A stretch of DNA of 64,000 nucleotides from Bicyclus anynana. Lineage: Eukaryota; Arthropoda; Insecta; Lepidoptera; Nymphalidae. Position 1 is the stretch's first letter; each line of letters starts with the position of its first letter. A program made the translations under genes and the position numbers. The notes below the pieces were generated by a model, which was not told the DNA's origin, did no database searches, and saw nothing but the letters and a program-made list of their open reading frames with translations. The stretch covers positions 4,774,001 through 4,838,000 of the forward strand of contig NC_069105.1 of NCBI RefSeq assembly GCF_947172395.1, read 5' to 3'. Shown here piece after piece: positions 21,835-34,400 of the stretch.

Positions 21835-24091
21835 TACGACGTTTTAATGATTTTCTTTCGTGAACTTTACATTTTGCAAACCGAAACAAAGCGCCCAAAC
21901 TTTTGAAATGAACGGCCGTTACACGTCTAGTGATGTGTATCACGTTTTTGTTGTATGTATTATTATCTATGTTTTAAGTCGATGGTCTTTTAATTTGTAA
22001 TAAAATAACATATATTAGTAAATTGAATAAATAATTTATTCTTTTTATTTTATTTTTAATTAATTTAAAAATACGATAAAAAAATAATATTAAAGAATAG
22101 TAAATAGTTAGTAATAGTAAATCATTTACTTGATTGTGTATTAGCATTGCGTTTAATGAAATATATTATTGTTGGTATTGGTACATGACAAATTCAAAGA
22201 ATTATATTTTATTTTGAGAAACATAATAAAATAAATAGGATAAAAATAATAAATTTATTTTAAGTAGGCTTATTTTACAAGCACTTTTAAAGGTTTGTCT
22301 GTTGACTAGTGACCATTTCCTAAGGCAGGATACTATCAGTAAAATCTGAATTAAAAATAAAATAATCTAGTAGTTAAAAGTAGCGGTTGTTTACTAGTTT
22401 AGTAATAATATCGATAACCGGTGCTACACTACTACGACTATTCGTTCAAAAATAGTAAATATAAACCTTACACTAAACTTTATTAACACCAAAACTAAAA
22501 TTGTTAATTTGTTGTTAAAATCAAGTCCGTTGTTAAAATGTTTATACAAAGGTAAGAATAATATTATTTAAATAAAGAAAAGCGTTTAAATTAGAGTTTT
22601 GAACGATTACCAGTTTGAATTTTAAATCTGGCATTTCTGAACGCATCTTATTTAAGCCGTGCACAGACGTGATAAAGGGTGATGATATTATCTGAATATT
22701 ATGTCTGTGTACGAATGCAAAATATTCGTGTCATAATAAAAAATAAGTATGAATATGTTTTGAATAATAGCAGTAATTTAAAAACAATGTTTTGGAAACT
22801 GATGTATAATGAATTGGACTTAATTATGATTCGGATGTTTACACGCACCTTTATAGATTTCGTTTGACATACAGTGATACCACCATAAAAATTAATTCCA
22901 GCTGTTGGAGGGAACTTCAAATTACATACGAAGCGTATTTGGCACAGAATAATATTTAATACGTATTACTTGGTAAATAACTAACTAGATGTACGGTGTT
23001 TTGGCGAGAAAATTGTAGGATTTTGAATCACATGTATCATCACTATTTTCATTGATTTGCTGCATTTTAGAGTTTTATTGAATTAAAGTACAATGCATTT
23101 TGTTCTGTAAAGCCGCACAAGTTAAGCGGAGGTTAAAAAAGAGTTTTAAGTGATACTAATTAGTCTTTCTCGATGAAAAAAAGTTCTGGTAAGCTGCCTA
23201 CGTCTTCATGACTTGACCAGGACCTGACGATGGACTTGTCTAATTCGGGCTAATAGGGCAATTATATAATAAAAAAATATTACTTGTGGACTAGCTAATT
23301 AAACTAACTGCAAAGCCATAATGAAAAACAAAAAACTACCTACTAAGATACTAGAAATTTAAGAGAAATTTCATCAGTATTCAAAGAAACTACACTTCTA
23401 TTAATGGTTTCAACCAAATTGCTTTGACATAATAATTTCAGTAGCTTTTTAAGCATATCATTTTATTCAGACACGCCACGCTTTCGTTCGCTTGTTGCCT
23501 GTGTAAATATACATTGTATTGTATTGAATTTTAGTTATATTCTATTCTTCAGCAACTTTCATTGTAGTGACACATTTAATCAGTGGCGTAGCGTGTCCCG
23601 CTGGGCCTTATATCAAAATTTGTTGCGGCGCCCAAATGAAGGTTAAAGATTTCTCTCATAAGAAACAAAAATGCTCGGTTATAATAATATGACAGTGACT
23701 TCATATTATGTAGAATGTTTCCAACTTTTACGGCGTTTATTACCCTTGGAAATATTGGCGCACGCTTAACCTGGGAAAAAAATGTTTTTTTGCTTTTTTA
23801 TTTTTTAAAGTGAAAACTGCAGTTCTTTTCCCCGGGAGATATCAGATTAAGTGAGATTATGGAGTACATTCTACTATTTTTTGCTATCACACGTAAGGGG
23901 CCTCTGTAGTCCGAGGGCCCCGTATCATTAATACAGCTGATACGGTGTTAGCTAGCCCCTGCATTTAATAACCTGCGGAATGTTTAGGAACAAAATAAAA
24001 CAAAAGTAAAAAATTAAAAATGTTTATTTAGTGAGTATAAGCGTGTACGCGGCACAGCTGACTAGCGGATTCCAAAATACATATCACATGA

Positions 24092-24154
24092 CACCGTCGG
24101 CACCGTCGGCACTGTCGGCACTGTCGGCACTGTCGGCACTGTCTGCACTGTCTG
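24092..24154. repeat. 9-bp tandem array, seven units
   Basis: Seven consecutive 9-bp units CAC(C/T)GTC(G/T)G: two CACCGTCGG, three CACTGTCGG and two CACTGTCTG. The ordered change in sequence from left to right looks like expansion by slippage. No open frame of interest crosses it. Confidence 0.9.
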
Positions 24155-24720
24155 CGTGTGAAGCCGATCGATTCATAAACATCAACACTTAGTTACAGTA
24201 CAATACTTGTGTTTATTTCATTTATAATTTACATACAAACATAAGGCTTCGCCATTTGATCGAATAAAATAAATAAATCTGGAATTTTTTGTAACTTTAC
24301 GTATAGTCGGGGCCAATGTAGTGCCAATTGTGTTGTGAACGACTCCTGAATGAACCATGCAACCACTGCAAGTGTCAGCGTGCGGTGGTCACTTGTCAGC
24401 GAGAGTGCACAGCACAATCGGCACAGTAGTCTCGTATCTCGAGCGGCGTTGTGCGAACGTAAGCCCTACTTATACACTATGTCTATTTACTTTTAAATAC
24501 CTACGATAAAATATTTATTTACATATTTATTTGTAAAGAATCATTGACTAGAAACCGTGTCTTGGAAATAAAAACATAACAACAAGTACCAATAATGGAG
24601 TTACGAGTACGGGTACAGGAACATGGGCGCTAACTTTAACACTGCGGCGTGGAATGGACAGTTTCCATCTTTGGTAACACATTTGAACACTTCATCACGA
24701 TTTGGACTCGACACACACTC

Positions 24721-24764
24721 GCGACAGTCGCACGTGGGCGCTGCGACAGTCGCACGTGGGCGCT
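24721..24764. repeat. Exact 22-bp tandem duplication carrying two CACGTG E-boxes
   Basis: A 22-bp unit starting GCGACAGTCGCACGTGGG occurs twice back to back (24721-24742 and 24743-24764), followed by GCGCCGCCGCCG. Each copy holds the E-box CACGTG. No annotated gene starts here. Confidence 0.85.
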
Positions 24765-26884
24765 GCGCCGCCGCCGAGGGGCAACTCGACAGATAGCGAT
24801 CCTAACTTTAAAATATTTACTTTGTCTTTTAAAAGAAATAACGAAAATATCATGGAATAAAACGTTACATATCTGAACAACTGAAGAGCTGCTCGTCAGC
24901 ATATGTGTTTCCTAGCAGGAGTGAATAGAATTATAATGAAGCGCGTCACATCTTAAACCTCAACTGACGTGAATAGTCGAGTGCAAACCTACAGACCATA
25001 CAAATAAGTAAATCGTTAGGTGGACGGCGACCCTAAGACAGCATCAACTGTCAACAGTTCCCCTCGAGCGGCACACAAGCAGCGCCTCCCACACACTCTC
25101 ACACTATCTAACATAATATCACGAGCTTCAGCCGGACGGCGAATGAAGCCAAAATAAAATTTACTACAAACAACAACGGTAAAAATATAATAATCATACA
25201 AAAACAAATGACAACCTAAATTGACTAAAACCAAATGAAAATTCGAATAAAAAACATTGCCAACACAAGTGTAATATAGAAATTCAAATAAGTAGTGTTT
25301 CATCAGCCGCGACCGACGCGACTGTCGCGTCCGCGCTGTATAGATATTATACTTTTGGAAAACAGTTTGACGTGGGGTCTAGTGTTAGTAAGAAGTGTAT
25401 AATTATTTGTGTTAATATATTGTGTTTGTTCTTATAAATCATGATTTGTCTTTAAGTGCCTGCTAAACAATGATTTTTCTGTAAATTTCTAAGGCCACCT
25501 CGTATCACTCAGAATAATTTAACAGTGCGTTATTGCTCTGCTGTTCCTTAAATTTATACAAACAAAAGCACTCAAAACTATTGTCAAACTGTCTGCCGAA
25601 AGAAATAAAACGATATCATTGCGTAAATAATGTCGTTACATTAATACGTAAAAGCCACATGTAAAAACAACAAATAACCCTAGAAATATTATTAAGCCCA
25701 TCTGTTGTCGTTTATTGTAATTATTAATAAATAAATCTGTATCTAAATTACACGATAGATTCATGCGATTTTATCGTATATTTATACAACGCGACGCGAC
25801 TGTCGTGTCGCCGCGACTGATGGTGTTTTTAATTCACAAACCGATTCACACATTTGAGTACCGATTCGTACATGTGTAACTGTCGATTGTAAAATTATAA
25901 TTAAAAACGAATACTGCTACTAAACTTTACCGTGCGTAACATACTCGTAACAAAGGTTCGTGAGACGATTTATGAACGCACAAGTATAAAAATAATCCAT
26001 ATTTATCACATCCATACTATACGATTGATGAATTTCTCAATAAAAAGATGCTTGGAGGGAATTAGAGTGGCTTCCATCTTCACATAGGAAAAAGAAGTAC
26101 TAATCTAAGTCTTGATGGTGATGATTCGGAAAAGCAAATTACTGATTTTATAGCCGACTTTTTCCAGTAGGATCTGCCTTCCAAATCTGTACTAGAGGCA
26201 TTAAAGGCAGACTTATCAAAAACCCTTGCAAACTAGTTTAGTTTAGTTAAGAGCTTTTGAAACTTGTAACAAATATATTTGAATCTAAGTTATTAAGCAA
26301 AGCAAAATTACTTTCTACGCACATAGGGCGAGCGCTCATAAATCGTCGCGCGACCTGTTCATACGTTTTCACATCTGCGCATTAATTTTTTTTTATTTAT
26401 TTAATTAATTTTAATACTGAGATCATGCGCCTGTCGCCAGCGCACGTCGCACCACGACAATATGCGTATCTTTCTTTATGGTTTCTCCAAACAAATGCGG
26501 AATACCAGATTTCTTTTTTATATAAGTATAAAAGTTTTCGCATTATTCTTCATAATTACTATAACATTAGTCGTATGTAGCTGTCGACGATATTTCGACC
26601 GAGAAACATATTATTATAGAGGTACTATTTACACATTCGTGTACAATAAATATAACATCGTCTATATACAGCGCAGCAATGCTGAGCCGGGAATTTCGTG
26701 TCTGCCTGAACACGAATTTGTATAAAACATTACATTGTGACGTCATATTGATACAATCAACCTGACGTCACAAACATCAAGGGCCGGCGCAGCGTGCGGA
26801 AGCGAATCAAGCGATCGCACTTATAGAATACCTCCAGGCGTATAAAAATATCATAATACACATTCAATGCGCCGAAAACTAAAG

Positions 26885-26993
26885 GTTCATTTACACGAGC
26901 GGCAGCTGCTACCGGCGACTGCAGTCGGCGACGTCTCGGCGGCAGGCGACGGCGTCGCCGACTGCAGACGACTCTCGGCGGTAGTAAATGAAC
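26885..26993. repeat. Small GC-rich foldback element
   Basis: GTTCATTTA (26885-26893) is mirrored by TAAATGAAC (26985-26993). Between them lie GC-rich palindromic pieces such as CGACTGCAGTCG and GGCGACGGCGTCGCC. The layout suggests a short MITE or foldback remnant. Confidence 0.55.
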
Positions 26994-27269
26994 ACGAAGA
27001 CTGTCGGTCTTCAGACACAGTTTAGCACTACAACTTGCATTTAGTCGCTAATATGCAACTTGCCAAATGAAATTGTAACTTGACATGTCTGACAATACAC
27101 CAGACAGGTCATTTACAGCGCACGTAAAGGTAACTGTCCATACATCCGTGCTTTGGACAACGCTTTAATGTACGCTGCAAAATAAAAGTCACAGCACACA
27201 TAAGTTCGGAAAGGGATCAGATCCACCCATCCAGTATTCTTTGTTTGAAACTCCTTACTTAACGCACAC

Positions 27270-27419
27270 TATAGCTTGGCAAATTCGTTCGTAACACTCC
27301 CGATGGTCCGCGCGGGCCGGGAGGGGGTAGCGATGCCCCGCGCGCACGACTTCACACCAGCGCAATCCTCTCCCCGTCGCCCGCATATCATGGGAGTGTC
27401 ATCAACTTGATAAGCTATA
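27270..27419. mobile_element. MITE (TATAGCTTGG family), copy 1
   Basis: A 150-bp element with ends TATAGCTTGGCAAATTCG and, inverted, a shortened AAGCTATA. The internal block GTCGCCCGCATATCATGG is shared with copies at 36476-36668 and 48318-48497. The ends are compatible with insertion at TA, as for Tc1/mariner-type MITEs. It carries no coding capacity. Confidence 0.8.
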
Positions 27420-28419
27420 ATGGCAATCGTAACGTAATCGCCTCGCCTCGGGATAAGCTTATGGCTCGTCTCTTCGAGCGGATTCACCCCTCTCACCCCT
27501 CCCTAACATTTCCCAGTCAATATGTGCTATGACCCTAAGACTTGTTAACTGATATTGGGCTATGCAGTAACAAAGCGTCACTTCGCTGGTAATTCACAAC
27601 TTTATAACATTATTTCTTCTATGGACAACGATTGTATTAGTTATTATATAGTATAGTTATATTTATTAGGTACTATTAAGGTGCAGTGAGGTAAGCGCAC
27701 ACGGGGACGGTACTTCATAGTAACTCTAGATTGTTCATACAAAATGTACTGAAGCGACGACTCGCGCCGTGTGCGCCGCCCCTTCTCACATGACAGTCGT
27801 TTTGGGACGCAAACAGACGCCTCTCAAGTAAAATTATCTACATTAAGTTTATTTATAGAATGTTTAAAACTTTTTGATTGAATGTTCCGAAGAAGCTATA
27901 GAAATTGACCGGATACTGTTACTGTAGTCTGTAGCCAATTAACGAATCATTAAAATTAAGAGTAAAATCAACCTTCAAGCTTTTAGGTTTGTTCACACTC
28001 TCATAGGGAGCGCTGGTAAAATGAAAAAACAGTAGTACATAAAGTACCGACTTTAAAACTCAAGACACGCGGTCGATTTTACTTTAACGTTATACTTGGA
28101 ATATGTTGTTGTCAATGTCATGCCGAGGGTCATACTTATATGAACTGCAAGATCGGAATGATGGCGACATTATTGTATCATTATAATTTTTGCAGATGCA
28201 AAACGTTGAGTTGGTATTTCATTTGTTATTTGTTCGAATTTAATATGATCCAATCGAACAGATACAATGTGTTTCTCAATTTTCGCGGTTAAATTGTTTC
28301 GACTGCTCTCACGCGTCAGCGAATGCGCCCTTCGGTGTGCACTCGGCGTGAGCTCTCCACTGACTGCACGTGAGCGACTCCTGGCACGGCTCAGTGAGTG
28401 AGTGAGTGGGGGCGCAGGC

Positions 28420-31400
28420 CTACCGCACGCCGGCGGTGCCGAGGCGGTGGTGCGCGGAGGGGGCGCGGGGGCGCGCGCTCACGCGGCGCTCGGCGGGGAG
28501 CTCCTTCTTCACCGCCACTGGCGCCGGCTCCACCGCCTGGAAACATCGGGATGTGTGTTTTAATCGTTTATTCATTATACCTTCCCAGTCAGGACAAATA
28601 ACAAAGCGCCATCTATGAGCCTCAGTCATAACTGCATCGCAACAGGTTCTTGTATAAAAAGGGATAGTTTCAAAGTTGTCTAAGAACGCCATCTACTGGT
28701 AGTTTAACTTATCAAACATTATTTCACTACGCCCGTAGCGTAGATGGCAGCACGTATCGCCCGATTACAATTTTCCCAAGTTTCACCAAGATCCTCCTCA
28801 AGTCGAGCGTGCGTGATGAGGTTTTACTTCAAAGACACTGAGGGCAGGCACCTTGGCGCGCGCGGGCGGCGGCGGCGCGGGCGGCACGTGGCGGCGCGCG
28901 GTGGGCGGCAGCGGCAGCGGGCGCAGGTCCAGCAGCGCGTGCGCGCGGCGGCGCGGCGCGGCGGCGGCGGGCAGCGCGCAGGCGGCGGCGGGGCGGCGCG
29001 CGGCGGGGTGCGCCAGCGGGCGCGCGCGCAGCGGCTCGGCGGCGTGCTCGGGCAGCTCCCACGCGTCGCAGTCGTCGTTGTAGCGCAGGCGCAGCACGGT
29101 GGCGCGGCCCGCCTCGGGCACGAAGCTGTCGGCCAGCAGCAGGCGGCGCCGCAGCTCGCCGATGAGCGCCGCCTGCAGCGCCTCGTGCTCGCGCCGCTCC
29201 GCGTCGTGCGCCTCGCGCTGCTCCACCGCCTCCTCGCGCAGGCACGCGTACTTCGACAGGCACTTCTTGAGCCTGCGCACGCACACGCACGGGTACAGTG
29301 ACACACACCACCACAACACCACAACATATATGTACATCGAGTTCAACGAGAACCCATTAGTGAAAGCAAACCTTAAAAACAGTATCAATTTTATCAGATT
29401 TATCTAATACCAAAATATAAAGCTTAACTTTAATAAACTTTCTCTTGGACTCGAAATACTAAATAATGAGAAATCATGTCCCTAAAGCTCATCTTTTTTT
29501 CATATTATCTCAAAAAACATACAAAAACATTAGGTTAACAATCTTAAACGTTTGAAAATCAGAACCACTTTTGCGAGCACCTTCCTAAAAAGTCACCACA
29601 ATCAGCTGTAAACATTACTCACGGTTGGAGCGTGGACTGACTGACAAACTCTCAGTTGTTACAAAATCATGTTAGTCCAACGGCATAACAGACTTAAACA
29701 GAACAAAAAAAAGCAGTTCTCAAGTGACCTGGCCGTCTTGTGGTCCACCTCCTGCTGCAGCGTCGCGAACGTGTTGGTGACGATGGTGGTGGTCTCCTCC
29801 TCCAGGTCGATCTTCTGCTGCATCTCCACCTCCCGCTTCTTCCTCTCCGCGATCTCCATGTTCCTCTGCTCCAGGATGATCTGGCTCTCGTTCAGGTCGT
29901 TGATGAGGTCTTTCCCCCCGCCGCCCTGCACCAGCCTCTCCTCCAGAGATTTGATTTGATGCTCCAGTACTTCAGTCTTGGTTTTCTCTTGTTCTATCGT
30001 GGATTCGGCGAGTATGTGTTCGCTTTCTAAGCTCTCGGTTTCTTCCTCGGCTGTGGAAATAATAGTTGGTTATTTTAAAAACATTTAAAAAATTCCAATT
30101 ACTTGTCTTAAAGTCGTACAGTCGTGTTGGCACTGAGACATTACTCGTAATGTGGATCGGTAGGGAAATAACTCGATCCGCGATATTGTATCAGGTTACA
30201 GTACAAAGGAAGCGTTACGCAAACAATTGTCGACGAGAATATTCCTTTATTTATCATGATAGACACATGAAATATTTTTTAATTATAAATTTAATCAGTA
30301 TTTTTAATAAATAACGGTAGTACTACTGAGTGAAAGCGAGCAGAGGGCCTAGTGGCAGTTTGATATTGTGACGATCGTTATCGTAAACGCGAATTTATAA
30401 GGAACAATTTCATATAAATTCGAGTTTACGTTAACGCGATAGTAACAATATGAAACATTGAAAACTCCCACGAGGCACACAGCACTCAAGCCGGCACTAC
30501 GGTTGTGACCACGAGCTCAGGCAGTCAGTGCAACGAAGTTTCTTTACACATTCCGTCATTGACTCAATACACAAAATCTAAACCGTAACACAATGACTGA
30601 CAATGATATTGAGGGACAGGTCGTTTGGTACTAATAATGATCATACATATCTACGGGTCACCTTTACTACGGCGAACTGCACATGCGCAATGTCGATGGC
30701 AGACACTGCACACTGCACATGTCATCATCACATCTGTAGTAACGTGTTAGAGAGACTGAAACATCGTTTCTGAATACACTCCTGGAGGAAGAGTGCGCGC
30801 GTGATTGGTACGTACGCTCGTGCGGCTGCGGGCGCGCGCGCGGCGCTCGCTTGCGGCGCTCGTGCGCGCGGCGCGCCTCGATGAGCGTGCGCAGGCGCTC
30901 GATCTCCGCCTGGTACTCGCGCAGCTTGGCGTCCTTGGGATCCTCGTTGCGCACCGGCTTGTTCTTGATCGCTGCAACACGAACGACACTCGTCATCACT
31001 CGCGTCATGTGTGCAGCATAGTGTACAGTAGGCGGGCGACGCACCCTTGGCGCGGTGCGCGTACCGCAGCGTGGTGATGGTCTCGTCGTAGTTGTAGCAG
31101 GCGGGCCCGATGTTGGCGATCATGATGGTCTTGCTGTTGCCGCCCAGCGAGTCCTGCAGGATGCGCGTCAGCTTCGAGTCTCTGCAACACGCGGCGCGTC
31201 AGTGAGTGGGAGCGGGAGGCGCCGGACGGCGGGAGGGGGGAGGCGGGCACCTGTAGGGCACGTGCGGGCTGTTCTCGGCGAGCGCGGAGATGACGTTGCC
31301 GAGCGAGGAGAGCGCCTGGTTGATGCGCGCCGCCTCGCGCAGGCGCTCGCCGCCTGCGCCCGTCTTGCGCTGCCGCTCGCTGCCCGCCAGGTCCACCAGG

Positions 31401-34400
31401 TTCAGCTTGCCCACGCTGGAAACCAAATACATCGCATCAGTAAACTGGTAGATACGTATCTAGCGAGTACGTACAATGGTAATGTTAGGAAGCACCTACA
31501 AAAGGTACAATCTCAAGCAGAAAACGTCTGTCGGATGATCTGACGGCGATGATGATAAACTATAACTCGTCAATAATAGTGTTACGTCTACCGAGTAAAT
31601 AAAGAAAAATCCCAACGTGCGCCACAACCACAGTCCACACATTAGGTTCTGAGAAGAAATGATCAAGCAGTGGTTGCGTGTAGAGGCTCGATATGTTCTT
31701 TCAATAAATGTCCTAAATATACTCGATATTAGAGCAATGAAATTAAATAGTTATGGCTATTAGCTAATGCGAGATACAGTACAGGAGCATATCCATGTAT
31801 AGGGTCCCACCCCTCTGCGTGGAGCCGTGGGGCCGAGGTCGAAGGAAATCACTGACATTGGTGTTCGGGCCACATTCAGAGCAGAACGCACTTGTTGAAT
31901 CACTCGCCGCCGCGTGCACCGCGCGCGTTCCGGTGAACATCCGGAATGCTGTTTCACTTTAGTATCATTGTTTAGATATTTGTTATCATTACTAGCGCAT
32001 ACATTTCAGTACTACAATCAGTAATCGATACCCTGGGCTTCACCGGCGAAAACGCACAGCAGCTGATGACGAGATCCTCCTTAAGGCACCCGTTAAAGGC
32101 GACACTTTTACTTGAACGTGTGAGTGTGACTAGCGAAACTAAACTTACTTGTGAATCATAGATTTTGAGGTGCTGTTTCCTGTCAAGATTTTCCGAGTAA
32201 ATTGCTATAAAGGTTATCAATTTTCGCTTATAATTTTTGTTAAGTTACACTTTTTGCAACTTACGCTGTCTACAACTGTGATGTCCAAAAAGGCGCGAGT
32301 TATGGTTATGTCCTAGCTCCCAAGTCCCAGTACTTATTGTAAAGACCTATTTTTACAATAAAATATCTTTTCATAGACTGAGTAACGATACGTGTTGTGG
32401 TCCTGACCCAAATCTCTCTCCACACCCAGATTCAAACGCTGATTGGGGTGACAAACAGCTTTTCATATTTCGTTGTAAAGGGTCTGTGGTCAGTCGGCAC
32501 AGGACAGCGTTTTGTAGAATCACCCGAGCGATTGGCCTGCGCGGTACGGCTACTTACAATCTGGTGGTCCGTGTATTGAGGCTGGAGGTAACGAAGGTCA
32601 TATGTATATCAATGTCGTTATTATCGGATTTTAAAGTAAATACATTCGAATAAAAATAATAAGTAATTTTATATCCGTTACCCAATAAAACGATTATTTA
32701 ACAAAGGTATCAGGGTCTACTGCTTTGCGAATATCGACTGTTAATATTTAATTGAACTTTGTATTGACGATTAAGGTCGCCGGCGCGTGTAAATTTTTAC
32801 CTCTATAAAATATATTTTATAGAGGTAAAAATTTATTTGATGGTCGTTTGGACTTAACTGAAAAACTACACGACCAATTAAAAAAAAACATTCAGAATTA
32901 CCATCATTAAGAAGCAAGTCAAATTAATTGAATACAATTAGATATGTATTAACAATTTTGTTAAGAAGTGTTATTGTTACGTCATCTCATGTGCAGCGTG
33001 ACGGTATCGTGGGCGCCGTAGTGTGACGTGGGCACTACGCTAACGCTAGGGCGCGCCCACGGGACGCCCAGCGCGTAGCGGCCGCACCAGCGGTCATTTT
33101 CTCCCCACGCTATTGACAGTAATATATCTGACCTTTTCAGATTTATAGCTGCCTCATAGGTGGCAGTTGTTAACAAAATATATGACTTCCAAATAAGAAA
33201 ACCTAGGTTGGAAAAATGGTATAAATATTATAGTAATTATAACAAACATAGTAAAGAATGACGATCTTATAAGAGCAACTATTGAATTTCTTGCCGTTTC
33301 TTCTCAGCAGAACCCATCTTCCGAACCGGTGGTAGTAGTCTTTACAAATAGTTAACTGACGTTTCAAAAGTTGTAAACTAAACCTACTTGTAATAAATGA
33401 ATTTTGATTTGATTTGGCAATCTGGGTCAAACTGTGAAACATTGAGCTTTTAGCTCGCATCTCGTGAAAGCAAATGACATTGTCGACCAATGGCCGACCA
33501 ATAACTGGGAATATTGTTCTATCTGAGACGAATGAGAGAGTGATGTCTCCGGTTTGGCCGCTTATTATTTATTTTGTCTTCACGACATGTTGAACTAAAT
33601 ACTGAACTAAAACAAATTTATTTTTTTTTAAGATTTTAGAAAAAAATTAGCATATTTTTTTCCATTTAGGTACGTATCTATTCTGATAAACATAATATCA
33701 TTTGATTGTATTATCTAATTATGATAATTGTGTTAGAACAGCGTGCGACAGCTATCGGTTGCGGCGATTTGGCGACGCGGACGGACGAACGGGCAATTAT
33801 CTTAAGGTCATGATAACGTAGATAGTGTATTATTATTATTATTTCGATAAAAACTCTATTGTCATATTATGTTGTTTATTTTACTATCAACTAGCGGACG
33901 CCCGAGACTTCCTCCGCGTGAAACTCGATGTAAACTTTTAACTACCCCTACCCTACCCTACCCCTACCTCGGGAGAGCACGTTCAGGTAAGCAAAAAGGG
34001 TATAAATATAATATAACGCCCATATGAACTTTCCTGTAAGGAAGCCTGACCACCCTGGCCTTAAGTGGGTCATTAAAGCAACATAATGATGTAGGCAATG
34101 CATCCTACTAGGAAACCTACTTGAATTAAACGAATTTAATATGATTCTCACACAGGTAGCACACACCTAGTGGAAAGTGTACACCCTCAGTGTAATGTTC
34201 AGTAGCAGAGAGCTAATAAAGATTACAAAACAAAGTATCTGTGACGGAGTACCGGGCGCCGTAACGTGCATGATAAAGAGCTTCAGCGACGTACTACGTT
34301 AAGGTCCAAATGTTTACGGCACTGTTATGGACGTCGCTACCTTTGTTGTTTTTATACACTTGGGGGCAAAGAAATCGAGCCACTGACACGTGACGCGGCT

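Larger units (their letters stand above)
21835..28419. other. Intergenic region between the NEK2-like gene and KIF3B
   Basis: No supported gene. The part next to 21835 should hold the NEK2-like promoter, and part of the right side probably holds the KIF3B 3' UTR. AATAAA on the minus strand occurs at 27848-27853 and elsewhere, but the true end cannot be chosen. Features listed separately are a 9-bp tandem array (24092-24154), a 22-bp duplication with E-boxes (24721-24764), a foldback (26885-26993) and a MITE (27270-27419). The remainder is AT-rich with no clear structure. Confidence 0.55.

Noticed and set aside
22538..22551. ATGTTTATACAAAG followed by GTAAGA, like a tiny first coding exon
   Set aside because: Five codons with a donor are too little to support a gene, and no downstream plus-strand exon joins it.
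28744..29301. 185-codon plus-strand open frame and other long frames across 28.8-29.4 kb
   Set aside because: They mirror the GC-rich KIF3B tail exon on the minus strand. High GC removes stop codons in all frames. Only the frame with [15 protein letters not shown] matches the kinesin and joins in phase.
31055..31543. 162-codon plus-strand open frame
   Set aside because: It is antisense to two KIF3B motor exons and their short intron. Its Arg- and Ala-rich content is a GC artefact.
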